Position numbers and translations under genes: made by a program. Positions 8,340 through 15,932 of a DNA stretch of 16,688 bases are shown piece by piece. Under the pieces are notes generated by a model. That model worked only from the letters and a program-made list of their open reading frames with translations. It was not told the origin of the DNA and searched no databases. The DNA comes from Candidatus Melainabacteria bacterium GWA2_34_9. Its GTDB lineage: Bacteria; Cyanobacteriota; Vampirovibrionia; Gastranaerophilales; UBA9971. The stretch lies in contig MFRJ01000103.1 in the NCBI GenBank assembly GCA_001784535.1, forward strand, positions 328 to 17,015. Direction: 5' to 3'. The first letter of the stretch is position 1. The number at the start of each line of letters is the position of its first letter.

Positions 8340-9134
8340 TTATTGTTTTATAGAAATTAATTTTAAATATTTGATGTATATGATAATTAGTTTGTAATAG
8401 TTGTGTTTTTTTGAAAAGTAAAGTTTCAGGATTTTAAAAATGTTTTTAAAATACAGTATCGGGTGGTTTTTATAAATTTGTATAAAACAATGCATCATTT
8501 TTTCATTCTTAACACCGGTTGTTCTTGATATTTCAAGCCGCCTGTAATAAAAAAGAGGCTCTTCAATTCTATAAAAATTCTTATTATCAGCCACAAAATA
8601 CAGCCAAAAATCAAAATCTTCCCATCCATATATCATGTTTTTGTTATAGCCTTTGTATTTTTTCCAGTCTGATTTCTTATATAAAGCTGTTGAAAATACA
8701 ACGTTTTCCAGCAAAAAATCAGGCATTTTAAAAGGTTTAAAATGACACAAATCTTTTTTTGCTCCAAAATATTGACCTAGTGTGTATACAACAGATATTT
8801 CAGGCTGTTGTTGAAAAACTTTTAAAGCTTTTTCTATGTATTTAGGTGCCAGTTTGTCATCAGCATCAAGAGGAAGGATGTATTCTCCTTTGGCTTGTCT
8901 GATTGCAGTGTTTCTTGCTTCAGAAGGTCCTTGGTTAATAGAATTTATAACAATTGTTTTTGGTTTTTTATAATTGGATAAAATTTTGTTTGTGTAATCG
9001 TCAGTTGATCCATCGTTGATAATAATTATTTCAAAATCATCAAATGTCTGGCACAAAACAGATTCAACACATTCATCTATATATATGCCATGATTGTAAC
9101 AGGGGATTATTACGGATACTTTAGGATTGATCAT
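8340..9134 (-). CDS. Family 2 glycosyltransferase
   Basis: The 264-residue product is a compact single-domain GT2 enzyme. KVSVIIPCYNHGIYIDECV opens the Rossmann-like half, NDGSTDD (Asp41) binds the nucleotide, PLDADDKL gives the DxD at 90-92, and GWEDFDFWLYF supplies the probable catalytic acidic cluster. The tail after about 215 is rich in Lys, Tyr and Ile (YFKNIFKILKLYFSKKHNYY) and may bind the membrane. I chose the ATG at 9134 over an in-frame TTG four codons upstream because the AAGG motif sits almost on top of the TTG. The gene lies on the same strand as the next glycosyltransferase, 74 bases away, and probably works in the same glycan pathway. Confidence 0.88.
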   Translation of the reverse strand: MINPKVSVIIPCYNHGIYIDECVESVLCQTFDDFEIIIINDGSTDDYTNKILSNYKKPKTIVINSINQGPSEARNTAIRQAKGEYILPLDADDKLAPKYIEKALKVFQQQPEISVVYTLGQYFGAKKDLCHFKPFKMPDFLLENVVFSTALYKKSDWKKYKGYNKNMIYGWEDFDFWLYFVADNKNFYRIEEPLFYYRRLEISRTTGVKNEKMMHCFIQIYKNHPILYFKNIFKILKLYFSKKHNYYKLIIIYIKYLKLISIKQ

Positions 9135-9170
9135 TATTTTACACAAGCCTTAAATTACTTTATCAGTATA

Positions 9171-9275
9171 TTAACAATAATTAGAATTTAACTGAATCCA
9201 GTTTTCGAGTTTGTTGATTAGTTTAGTTATAATTGTTTCATTATATACTGGTGTAAAACAAGATAACTCATTCAT
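9171..9275 (-). pseudogene. Possible 5' remnant of a third GT2 glycosyltransferase
   Basis: A 34-codon minus-strand reading frame runs from ATG at 9275 to TAA at 9171. Its product begins MNELSCFTPVYNETIITKLI and then continues with a short Lys/Asn-rich helix-like stretch. The start looks like the opening strand and helix of GT2 enzymes, where 'S-x-F-T-P-x-Y-N' is common. Nothing recognisable follows: the gene for an intact GT2 starts 36 bases downstream. It lies in the 303-base gap 9135-9437, whose remaining bases hold only AT-rich sequence and a candidate promoter for the plus-strand gene at 9438. It may be the stump of a deleted glycosyltransferase, or a chance match, as it is short. Confidence 0.35.
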
Positions 9276-9376
9276 TATCATCACTTTATTTTTAAATTGA
9301 AAAAAGTTTATTATTATAAGGAATCGCTAGATTAAAGCTATTAAGCAGATTTGTTTTTCTAAAAACCATTTATTCA

Positions 9377-9385
9377 TGGGATAAT
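9377..9385 (+). promoter_or_regulatory. Candidate extended -10 promoter for the stand-alone Rossmann gene
   Basis: TGGGATAAT differs from an extended -10 (TGnTATAAT) by one base and sits about 53 bases before the ATG at 9438. The -35 region is poor. The gene itself has a clear AGGAG ribosome binding site at about 9424-9428. Confidence 0.35.
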
Positions 9386-9437
9386 TTTTAGTTTTAGTTT
9401 AAGTAATATTTAAATAGATAAACAGGAGTGAATTTAT

Positions 9438-9839
9438 ATGTTTGATACAAAAGAAGAATTAATAGAATTTTTAAAAAAGAAAAATTTTCAAAAAAGAATA
9501 GATAAATTAGCTAAAAAATACGCAAACAAAAAAGTTATGATTTATGGTGCCGGTATGGGATTTTTAGCTGTAAAAGAAAATTATGATCTTTCAAAGTTAA
9601 ATATTATTGGTATTGCTGATAAAAAATTTGATAATGACGGCGAATTTATGGGCTATAAAACATATACACCTGATAGTTTTATGAGTCAAAAACCTGATAT
9701 TGTATTAATTGGAATGATAGACCCCGACATTGCAGAAAGTTTTTTTGAAGAAGAACTATATCCTGAATTCGGCAAGTTTAAACATGAATTTTTAATAAAA
9801 TTAAGCATTTTTGATTTAATAAAAATGTTGTTTAAATAA
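9438..9839 (+). CDS. Small stand-alone YGAG Rossmann-domain protein, 133 aa
   Basis: Residues 30-120 form one nucleotide-binding-like module: NKKVMIYGAGMGFLAVKENY (YGAG at 36-39), NIIGIADKKF, GYKTYTPDSF and QKPDIVLIGM. The same block order, spacing and many residues occur in the N-terminal domain of the 5382-7031 product and the C-terminal domain of the 7045-8265 product. No transferase domain is attached. A charged helix (DTKEELIEFLKKKNFQKRID) precedes the module and a hydrophobic/basic tail (IKLSIFDLIKMLFK) ends it. The fold class is related to domains found in sugar acetyltransferases of the PglD type and in many sugar-modifying fusions. The ligand is unknown: it could sense or bind a nucleotide sugar, or serve as a partner subunit. 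The start is well supported by AGGAG. Confidence 0.75.
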   Translation: MFDTKEELIEFLKKKNFQKRIDKLAKKYANKKVMIYGAGMGFLAVKENYDLSKLNIIGIADKKFDNDGEFMGYKTYTPDSFMSQKPDIVLIGMIDPDIAESFFEEELYPEFGKFKHEFLIKLSIFDLIKMLFK

Positions 9840-9862
9840 AAAGTAATGTTGTAGTTTTTAAT

Positions 9863-9887
9863 AATTAATTCCGGTCGACAATTAATT
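9863..9887. terminator. AT-only hairpin between convergent genes
   Basis: AATTAATT at 9863-9870 and again at 9880-9887 can pair over eight bases around a nine-base loop that contains GTCGAC. It lies in the 62-base gap between the convergent gene ending at 9839 and the tauE-family gene ending at 9902, a natural place for a two-way terminator. The stem has no GC pairs and only a short T run follows, so support is weak. Confidence 0.25.
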
Positions 9888-9901
9888 TTACAGAAATTTT
9901 C

Positions 9902-10654
9902 TTAAAAAATTGAAACCAACATTTTTATTCCCGCTAAAATAAGAATTATTGATAAAATTGTTAATATAGCATTTTTATCTATTACTTTTGTTCCTAATGT
10001 AGCCCCGATAATTCCTCCAATAACAACTGAAGGAACTGAAAAACCAAGCAGTAGTGCAGGAATTTCACCTACAGCATATATTTTTCCCAAAAGAGCTGTG
10101 ATTGAATTTAAAAGAATAAAAATTGCTGCAACTCCGGAAGCTTCTCTTGCGCTAGACCAGCAAAGAAGAATAAGAATAGGCGAAAGAAATATGCCTCCTC
10201 CTACGCCAATTATGCCTGAAAAAAAACCGATAGCCGCCCCAATAATCAGTGCGGCTAATTTTGGCATTTTTTTAATATTATTTGAGTTTTTTATAATATA
10301 TCTTCTTAGAATTAATAAAATCGAAGAAATTATTAAAAAGATGCCTGCAATTATCTTAAAAATTTTCTCATCAATATTAAGATACCCGCCTATAAACGCA
10401 AAAGGCATTGAAGTTATTGCAAACGGCCAAAATATTTCCCACTTATAATATTTTGCACTGATATATTTATAAGAAGCAACCAGAGATACCAGAATGTTTA
10501 AGATTAATGATGTCGGTTTTATTATTACTGATGAAAACGACATAAAAGACATAACTGCAAGATAGCCGGACGCGCCGGCATGTCCGACTGAAGAATATAA
10601 TGTTGCTATTAAAAAAAATAATATAGCAGATATAGTTATCTGTTCTAAAGACAT
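9902..10654 (-). CDS. TauE/SafE (TSUP) family membrane transporter
   Basis: The 250-residue product is almost wholly hydrophobic, with about eight membrane segments in two repeats. The second repeat has the family core AAIGFFSGIIGVGGGIFLSP. The first has a variant at the same place, LYSSVGHAGASGYLAVMSF, in which the usual GxGGG is replaced by GHAGASG. The family exports or imports small anions such as sulfite, sulfoacetate and other sulfur or carboxylate compounds; the substrate cannot be read from sequence. It is the last gene of the xdh operon, 28 bases after xdhC, so a purine, an oxidation product or a sulfur compound linked to cofactor sulfuration is a reasonable guess, not a demonstration. 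Confidence 0.88.
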   Translation of the reverse strand: MSLEQITISAILFFLIATLYSSVGHAGASGYLAVMSFMSFSSVIIKPTSLILNILVSLVASYKYISAKYYKWEIFWPFAITSMPFAFIGGYLNIDEKIFKIIAGIFLIISSILLILRRYIIKNSNNIKKMPKLAALIIGAAIGFFSGIIGVGGGIFLSPILILLCWSSAREASGVAAIFILLNSITALLGKIYAVGEIPALLLGFSVPSVVIGGIIGATLGTKVIDKNAILTILSIILILAGIKMLVSIF

Positions 10655-10682
10655 AAAATATTCATTCCAATCATAAAGCTTT

Positions 10683-11450
10683 TTATTTATCCCTCTCCTG
10701 TAAAAGCTGTGCTGAAATACTTACAGCTATTTCGGAAGGAGAATTATTGCCAACAGAAATTCCAACAGGACAGAAAATTCTATTTAAAGTTTCTTCAGGA
10801 AGGTTTTCCTGCAATATTTTTTCTTTAAGCCACTTTTGTTTGGTCTTGCTTCCTATAAGCCCGACATATTTAAAGCTATGATTGATACATTCTCTGATAA
10901 TTTCCCAGTCTTGCTCGTGAGAATGAGTCATTACTAACACAAAACTATTTTTATTCAATTCCTGAATATTTTTTGCAATATCATTTGTGTTTATAGGCTT
11001 TATCTTATGAGAATTAGGCAGTTTATTAAGCCATTCTTCCCTTGAATCAAAACAGGCTATTGAACAATTTAATGTGATGAGAATATTAATAAGTGCCTGA
11101 GAAACATGTCCGGCTCCAAAAACAGCTATTTCCCATTTATTAAAATTTACAACGTCAAAAAATAATTCAATTTCTCCGCTGCAAACCATATTAAATTCTT
11201 TTTGAAGATTCCAATTAATTTTATGGCTTGTAATACAAGTTTTATTTTTAAATAATTCAAGAGCATATTCAATTGCTTTATACTCAAGAGCACCGCCTCC
11301 GATTGTTCCTGAAACAAGACCTGCTTCTGTAACAATCATTTTAGCTCCGATATTAGAAGGAATACTGCCCTTTTTATCAGTTACAGTAACTAAAATAAAA
11401 GCTGTTTGAGATAATGATAGTTCTGATTGTCTTAAATAAATATTCTGCAT
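10683..11450 (-). CDS. xdhC: XdhC, molybdenum cofactor sulfuration/insertion chaperone
   Basis: The 255-residue product has both XdhC/CoxI parts. The N-terminal half has VTVTDKKGSIPSNIGAKMIV, then GTIGGGALEYKAIE (48-61) and MVCSGEIELFF with Cys90, the equivalent of the family's conserved MxCGGE cysteine (here CSGE). The C-terminal Rossmann half begins with WEIAVFGAGHVSQAL (FGAG at 111-114), followed by VMTHSHEQDWE, KYVGLIGSKTK and GNNSPSEIAVSISAQLL, all typical. In the studied family member, XdhC of Rhodobacter capsulatus, the protein binds molybdopterin, promotes its sulfuration with a cysteine desulfurase and hands it to XdhB. It is cytoplasmic and not part of the finished enzyme. It sits 15 bases after the membrane-protein gene and 28 bases before the TSUP gene. 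Confidence 0.93.
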   Translation of the reverse strand: MQNIYLRQSELSLSQTAFILVTVTDKKGSIPSNIGAKMIVTEAGLVSGTIGGGALEYKAIEYALELFKNKTCITSHKINWNLQKEFNMVCSGEIELFFDVVNFNKWEIAVFGAGHVSQALINILITLNCSIACFDSREEWLNKLPNSHKIKPINTNDIAKNIQELNKNSFVLVMTHSHEQDWEIIRECINHSFKYVGLIGSKTKQKWLKEKILQENLPEETLNRIFCPVGISVGNNSPSEIAVSISAQLLQERDK

Positions 11451-11465
11451 TATAAATTTTCCCGG

Positions 11466-12005
11466 TTAAAAGAACTTATAAGAAAGCGCATAAGCAATTG
11501 CAAAAACACTTGTTAGAATTACACTGCCTAAAAACCTGTGTTTTAAAGGTAATTTTGCCTGAACTATATAATTTCCTATTAATGCAATTGGTAATGTTGC
11601 AATAAAAGATTTTGTCCCTATTGATAAACTGGAAATAATGTCATGAATCGAAATAACAAAATTAAAATGTTTTTCTCCCAAACTAATTACATAAATATGT
11701 CTTGCTACCCATATCGGATTAAAAAATAACAAAGCTCCGAACGTTCTTCCGCTCCAACTAAGCTTATTTTCTTCAGTAAAAAGCGGTTTTAAAAAAATAA
11801 ATTTTTGAAGATTCCAATTTGTTTTATATTTATCCAAAAATTTGAAAAACATTGGGGTTTCCCATTGGTAAAAGCACACAGCAAGTGCCATTATAGCTAT
11901 GAGCCTATAAAAATTAAATTCTCCTAAAATAGTTTGAGCAATTAAATCCCCAATCGGAAACAATAAAATAGGCAATATTTTTGTTAAAAAACCATTTAAT
12001 TTCAT
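11466..12005 (-). CDS. Multi-spanning membrane protein, possibly Mpv17/PMP22-like
   Basis: The 179-residue product has about four hydrophobic segments: residues 7-25, 32-48, 88-106 and two close ones near 130-178. GDLIAQTILGEF at 19-30 echoes the GDxIAQ signature of the Mpv17/PMP22 channel-like family. The following segment ends in W-x-x-P-M-F-F-K-F-L-D, roughly where Mpv17 proteins have P-x-x-x-x-WY-x-x-L-D. The C-terminal half (FNPIWVARHIYVISLG, later GNYIVQAKLPLKHRF) is less clear, so this link is tentative. Its place between xdhB and xdhC, with gaps of 28 and 15 bases, implies a role tied to the xanthine dehydrogenase, such as substrate or product movement. No strong ribosome binding site is seen; translation may depend on coupling. 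Confidence 0.6.
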   Translation of the reverse strand: MKLNGFLTKILPILLFPIGDLIAQTILGEFNFYRLIAIMALAVCFYQWETPMFFKFLDKYKTNWNLQKFIFLKPLFTEENKLSWSGRTFGALLFFNPIWVARHIYVISLGEKHFNFVISIHDIISSLSIGTKSFIATLPIALIGNYIVQAKLPLKHRFLGSVILTSVFAIAYALSYKFF

Positions 12006-12033
12006 AATTTATACCAACTGTTATCTCTCATTA

Positions 12034-14337
12034 TTATACAATTATTATACACCCGCTGATTTTTGATAATACTTTTTCGGCAGAAGCAGGCGCATTGAGT
12101 TGAACCGACTCTTCTCCGGAAATAGAAGCAAGAGCATTCTGAATAGCCATAAATACTGAAATCCCGAACAGAAAAGGCGGTTCGCCGATGCCTTTGCTTT
12201 TTTTGATATTTAACGTATTCGTATCGTTTTCAATCCAGTCAATATTAAATATTTCAGGAATATCGTTTATTCCCGGAATTTTATATGTTGTCGGAGAATG
12301 TGTCAAAAGTTGACCATTATCTGAATATTTCAATTCTTCCATTGTCAGCCATCCCATTCCCTGAACAAAAGCACCTGCTATCTGCCCTCTGTCTATTCCT
12401 GGATTGATAGAGTTTCCGATATCCATTAAAATATCTGTTCTTTTAACTTTAACATCGCCTGTAAATCTGTCTATTTCTATTTCAGAAACAGCAGCGCCAT
12501 TCGTATAATACAAAAATGCTCTACCCTGTCCTGTATTTTTATCAAAATCAACAGTTGGCGTTATAAAAAAGCCTCTTTCTCCCAGACTAATCCTGTTAAA
12601 ATATGCAGTTTTTATTAAATCATTATAAGAAATAATGTTTTCAGGATATTTACTGTGCCATATTCCCTCATATGACCATACTATATCTTTAATATCCGGT
12701 TTTTCAGGAAATAAAGCTTCACTTGCAAATCTCATTAAACTTTTTTTAATTTTCTTACAAGCCTCCAAAGCGGCGGATCCGTTTAGATCAGCCCCTGTTG
12801 ATCCGGCTGTCGGCGAAGTATTATTGTTTTTTTCGGTTGAAGTTGTCATAATTTTAACCAACTCGGGATTAATACAAAATTCTTCCGCAACAATCTGCTT
12901 GATTTTTGTATTTACACCCTGTCCCATTTCTGTTGCTCCTGTAGAAACCTGAATAGAGCCGTCCGTATAAATATTTACAAGAGCTGATGCCTGATTTAAA
13001 AATTTTGCGGTAAAAGCTACTCCATATTTAATAGGAATACAGGAAATACCTCTTAAAGTTGCATTGTTGCTTTTGTTATGGTTATTTATTTGATTTGCTT
13101 TTTCATAATAATTTGATGACTCGGCAATTTTTTTTATAATTAGCCCGAGAGTATTATTTTCAACTGCTTGACCGTAAGGAGTAATATTATTTTTATCGGA
13201 TCTATACAGATTTAAAAGACGAATTTCAAGAGGATCTTTTTTTAAAAATAAAGCAATATTTTCAATAACCTGCTCAACTCCCAAAACGCCCTGCGGTGCG
13301 CCAAAACCTCTAAAAGCAGTGTTTGGAGGCAGGTTTGTTTTACAAATCTTCCCAACCGCTTTAAAATTTGGAACATAATAAGCATTTTCCGCATTTAACA
13401 AGGCTCTTTCCATTACAGAGGTAGAAACATCATTTGCATAACCGCCATTAGAAAACAATTCGGCAGAAAGCGTTGTGATTAAGCCATTATTACTAAAAGC
13501 AACTTTATATTTATTCAAAAATGCATGGCGTTTTCCTGTTGTTTGCATATCATCGTCAACTGAAAGTTTGATTCTTGCGGCTTTGTTTCTTTTTGAAGCC
13601 ACGATAGCAGCCATTGCAGCAGGATGTGCTGACTGATTTTCCTTTCCTCCAAAAGCACCGCCCATTCTTTTTGTTTCCACAATTACCTGACTATAAGGAA
13701 CTCCAAGGATTTCTGCTATAGAACTTTGAACATAAGACGGATTTTGTGTGGCAGATATTACTTTGTATGAATTATTCTCCAGAGGATAAACAACAGCAGA
13801 TTGTGTTTCCAGATAAAAATGTTCCTGTCCCGGGATGTTTACTGAAAATTCCAATATATTTTCGGCTTCAAAAAAGCCTTTTTCAATATCTCCGTTTTGT
13901 ATAACCTGTTCAGTTAACAAATAAGATTCTTCTTTAATAGCTTCCTCTATTGAAAGAATGTGTTTTATAGGCTTATAAGAAACTTTTATTGCTTTTTTTG
14001 CTTTATTAATTGATTCTATTGTTTCGCCTGCAATAATAACAATGGGTTGACCGTAGTATTCAACTTTGTTTTCAGCAAGAAGAACTTCATCCTGATTTAT
14101 AGGTCCGAGTTTATTAACACCTGTAATATCTTTATACGTATATAATCCAATAATACCTTCTATTTCTCGAGCTTGAGATAAATCAATGTTTAAAATTTCA
14201 GCATGCGCTTCTGTACTTTGAAAAAAATCAACCAAAACTTCATTATTGAGTTTGGGAATATCTGATACAAATTCAGAACTTCCTGTCACATGGGTAATTG
14301 CACTATCATGAGGTATATTTTTGCCCACTATATTCAT
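12034..14337 (-). CDS. xdhB: Xanthine dehydrogenase, molybdopterin-binding subunit
   Basis: The 767-residue product is the molybdenum subunit that hydroxylates hypoxanthine and xanthine toward urate. GGAFGGKE carries Glu233, the family's substrate-binding Glu. SVMERALLNAENAY carries Arg311, exactly 78 residues later, the same spacing as bovine Glu802-Arg880. IGEPPFLFG carries Glu719, the catalytic base equivalent to bovine Glu1261. NTAFRGFGAPQG and EMGQGVNTKIKQ are molybdopterin-contact motifs. Aldehyde oxidases usually lack this Glu/Arg pair, so a purine substrate is favoured. Length is close to R. capsulatus XdhB. The ATG overlaps the xdhA stop by one base (TAATG), and AAGGAA lies eight bases before it, so the two subunits are translationally coupled. 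Confidence 0.95.
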   Translation of the reverse strand: MNIVGKNIPHDSAITHVTGSSEFVSDIPKLNNEVLVDFFQSTEAHAEILNIDLSQAREIEGIIGLYTYKDITGVNKLGPINQDEVLLAENKVEYYGQPIVIIAGETIESINKAKKAIKVSYKPIKHILSIEEAIKEESYLLTEQVIQNGDIEKGFFEAENILEFSVNIPGQEHFYLETQSAVVYPLENNSYKVISATQNPSYVQSSIAEILGVPYSQVIVETKRMGGAFGGKENQSAHPAAMAAIVASKRNKAARIKLSVDDDMQTTGKRHAFLNKYKVAFSNNGLITTLSAELFSNGGYANDVSTSVMERALLNAENAYYVPNFKAVGKICKTNLPPNTAFRGFGAPQGVLGVEQVIENIALFLKKDPLEIRLLNLYRSDKNNITPYGQAVENNTLGLIIKKIAESSNYYEKANQINNHNKSNNATLRGISCIPIKYGVAFTAKFLNQASALVNIYTDGSIQVSTGATEMGQGVNTKIKQIVAEEFCINPELVKIMTTSTEKNNNTSPTAGSTGADLNGSAALEACKKIKKSLMRFASEALFPEKPDIKDIVWSYEGIWHSKYPENIISYNDLIKTAYFNRISLGERGFFITPTVDFDKNTGQGRAFLYYTNGAAVSEIEIDRFTGDVKVKRTDILMDIGNSINPGIDRGQIAGAFVQGMGWLTMEELKYSDNGQLLTHSPTTYKIPGINDIPEIFNIDWIENDTNTLNIKKSKGIGEPPFLFGISVFMAIQNALASISGEESVQLNAPASAEKVLSKISGCIIIV

Positions 14338-15818
14338 TAAGATAATTCCTTATCAGTTAAAGCAGCTTCACTTTGGTCGTAATTTTGCTGAATATCCAAA
14401 TAAAATTTCTTTAAAATGTTTTTAGCAAGATCAATTCGGTATTCTTTAGAGCCTCTTACATCAGAAAGCGGAGAAATTTCTTCTTCTATAATTTTACCGG
14501 CACAAACAAATACATCTTCTGTTGCCTCTTTGCCCTTGATAAATTCTTCAACTTTTTTCATTTTAATTGTATAAGCGGCAACTCCTCCTAAAACAAAAGA
14601 AAAATCCTGAATTATATTATTTTCCAGTTTTATTTTAAACGCCGCTGAAAAAGTTGAAATATCAAGATGTTTTCGCTTGGAAACTTTATATAATTTCAGG
14701 GTTTCATTTTGTTTTAATAAAGGAATTTTTACTCCTGTAATAATTTCATCGCTGCTTAAATCAAGTGTTTTATAGCCTTTGTACAAATTATTTATGTTTA
14801 TCTCTCTTTTTCCATTTTTCCCAATTACTTCCACAAAAGCATCCATTACCATTAAAAATGGAATACTATCCCCTACAGGAGAAGCGTTTGCAATATTTCC
14901 GACAAGTGTGGCCACGTTTTTAATCTGAGGCGAAGCATAATATTCAAGCAAAGTGTAAAATTCAGCAAAATAATGCCCAAAAACTTTTTCGGATTCTGCA
15001 ATAGTTACAGCTGCTCCAATATTAATAAAATCATTTTTTATATCAATGGTTTTTAATTCCTTTAAATCAGAAATATCAATTATTACTTCAGGTTTGATAT
15101 CTTTTTTGTTTGAAAGAACATGAATATCTGTTCCACCCGCAAGGATTTTAGCCTGTGTATTCTTTGTTTTTTCATTAATAGCTTCTTCTAAAGATGACGG
15201 CTTTATATATTTCTGGTTTTCATTTGATATTTCAATAGTTTCTGTCTTCTCGTCCAGAATTTTTTTAAGCAGAATTTTTTCAAGCGATTCTTGAGGATAA
15301 AGCATATTTATTTTTTTTACATCACAGGGTTTTACATCAAGAGCAGATCGGATAATTCCTTCATATCCGGTACACCTGCATAAATTGCCTGTTAAAGCTT
15401 TTTTAACCTGCTTTTCTTCTGGTCTTTCTGCGACTGAAAGATTATTAAAATATGAATACAAAGTATTAATAACACCAGGTGTACAATATCCGCACTGTGT
15501 TCCGTTATTTTTAACTATAGATTTTTGGATAGGATTTAAATTTTCTGAATATTTTATTCCTTCTATGGTCAGAATATGGGTATTATCAAGCTGGTAAACA
15601 TATAAAATACAAGAATTTAAAGGTTTATAGAGGATTTCTCCACCATTTGATTTTCCAACAAGGACAGTGCAGGCTCCACAATCCCCTTCACAGCAAACTT
15701 CTTTCGTTCCTGTTAAATAAAGATTTTCTCTAAGAAATTGAGAAAGCGGTTTAAATGCATTATCACAATTTACTTGATAATAACTGCCGTTTACGTAGAA
15801 TTTAATAAAATTTCTCAT
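14337..15818 (-). CDS. xdhA: Xanthine dehydrogenase, fused [2Fe-2S]/FAD subunit
   Basis: The 493-residue product passes electrons from the molybdenum centre through two [2Fe-2S] clusters to FAD and NAD+. Residues 1-80 form a plant-ferredoxin-like domain with Cys42, Cys47, Cys50 and Cys70 as ligands (EVCCEGDCGACTV). Residues 85-165 form the helical second-cluster domain with QCGYCTPG (Cys109, Cys112) and NLCRCTGYEG (Cys147, Cys149). After a linker, the FAD-binding domain has ILAGGTDIHVL (225-235) and NVATLVGNIANASPVGDS (301-318). The C-terminal CO-dehydrogenase-flavoprotein-like domain fills about 380-480. The two-subunit layout (FeS+FAD fused, molybdenum subunit separate) is that of R. capsulatus XdhAB. 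The start has only a weak AGG about 11 bases upstream, consistent with coupling to upstream genes. Confidence 0.95.
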   Translation of the reverse strand: MRNFIKFYVNGSYYQVNCDNAFKPLSQFLRENLYLTGTKEVCCEGDCGACTVLVGKSNGGEILYKPLNSCILYVYQLDNTHILTIEGIKYSENLNPIQKSIVKNNGTQCGYCTPGVINTLYSYFNNLSVAERPEEKQVKKALTGNLCRCTGYEGIIRSALDVKPCDVKKINMLYPQESLEKILLKKILDEKTETIEISNENQKYIKPSSLEEAINEKTKNTQAKILAGGTDIHVLSNKKDIKPEVIIDISDLKELKTIDIKNDFINIGAAVTIAESEKVFGHYFAEFYTLLEYYASPQIKNVATLVGNIANASPVGDSIPFLMVMDAFVEVIGKNGKREININNLYKGYKTLDLSSDEIITGVKIPLLKQNETLKLYKVSKRKHLDISTFSAAFKIKLENNIIQDFSFVLGGVAAYTIKMKKVEEFIKGKEATEDVFVCAGKIIEEEISPLSDVRGSKEYRIDLAKNILKKFYLDIQQNYDQSEAALTDKELS

Positions 15819-15830
15819 ATTTTAAAGAAC

Positions 15831-15926
15831 CTAATAATTATTAAAGAAAGCAAATTGAATAATAAATAAAATTATTAATATATACATTACAGGATGAAGC
15901 TGTTTGTGTCTACCTATTGAGTACAT
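15831..15926 (-). CDS. Possible 31-residue single-span membrane peptide
   Basis: A minus-strand frame from ATG at 15926 to TAG at 15831 almost exactly fills the space between the XapX gene stop (15933) and the xdhA start (15818). It encodes a short basic head (MYSIGRHKQLHP), a hydrophobic run of about 16 residues rich in Ile, Leu and Phe, and a short tail. No Shine-Dalgarno sequence precedes it; the ATG lies six bases after the xapX TGA, so re-initiation would be needed. In AT-rich DNA such hydrophobic ORFs arise by chance, and the stretch may instead be a leader or promoter for xdhA. Confidence 0.25.
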   Translation of the reverse strand: MYSIGRHKQLHPVMYILIILFIIQFAFFNNY

Positions 15927-15932
15927 TTAAAA

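Noticed and set aside
5282..9901. Mobile element boundaries or insertion sequences around the glycan patch
   Set aside because: No transposase, integrase, tRNA or direct repeat was found at its edges, so horizontal transfer is only hinted at by the mixed orientations.
10098..10448. 116-codon plus-strand frame inside the TSUP gene
   Set aside because: It is antisense to a well-supported membrane protein gene; its content reflects the transporter's codon pattern.
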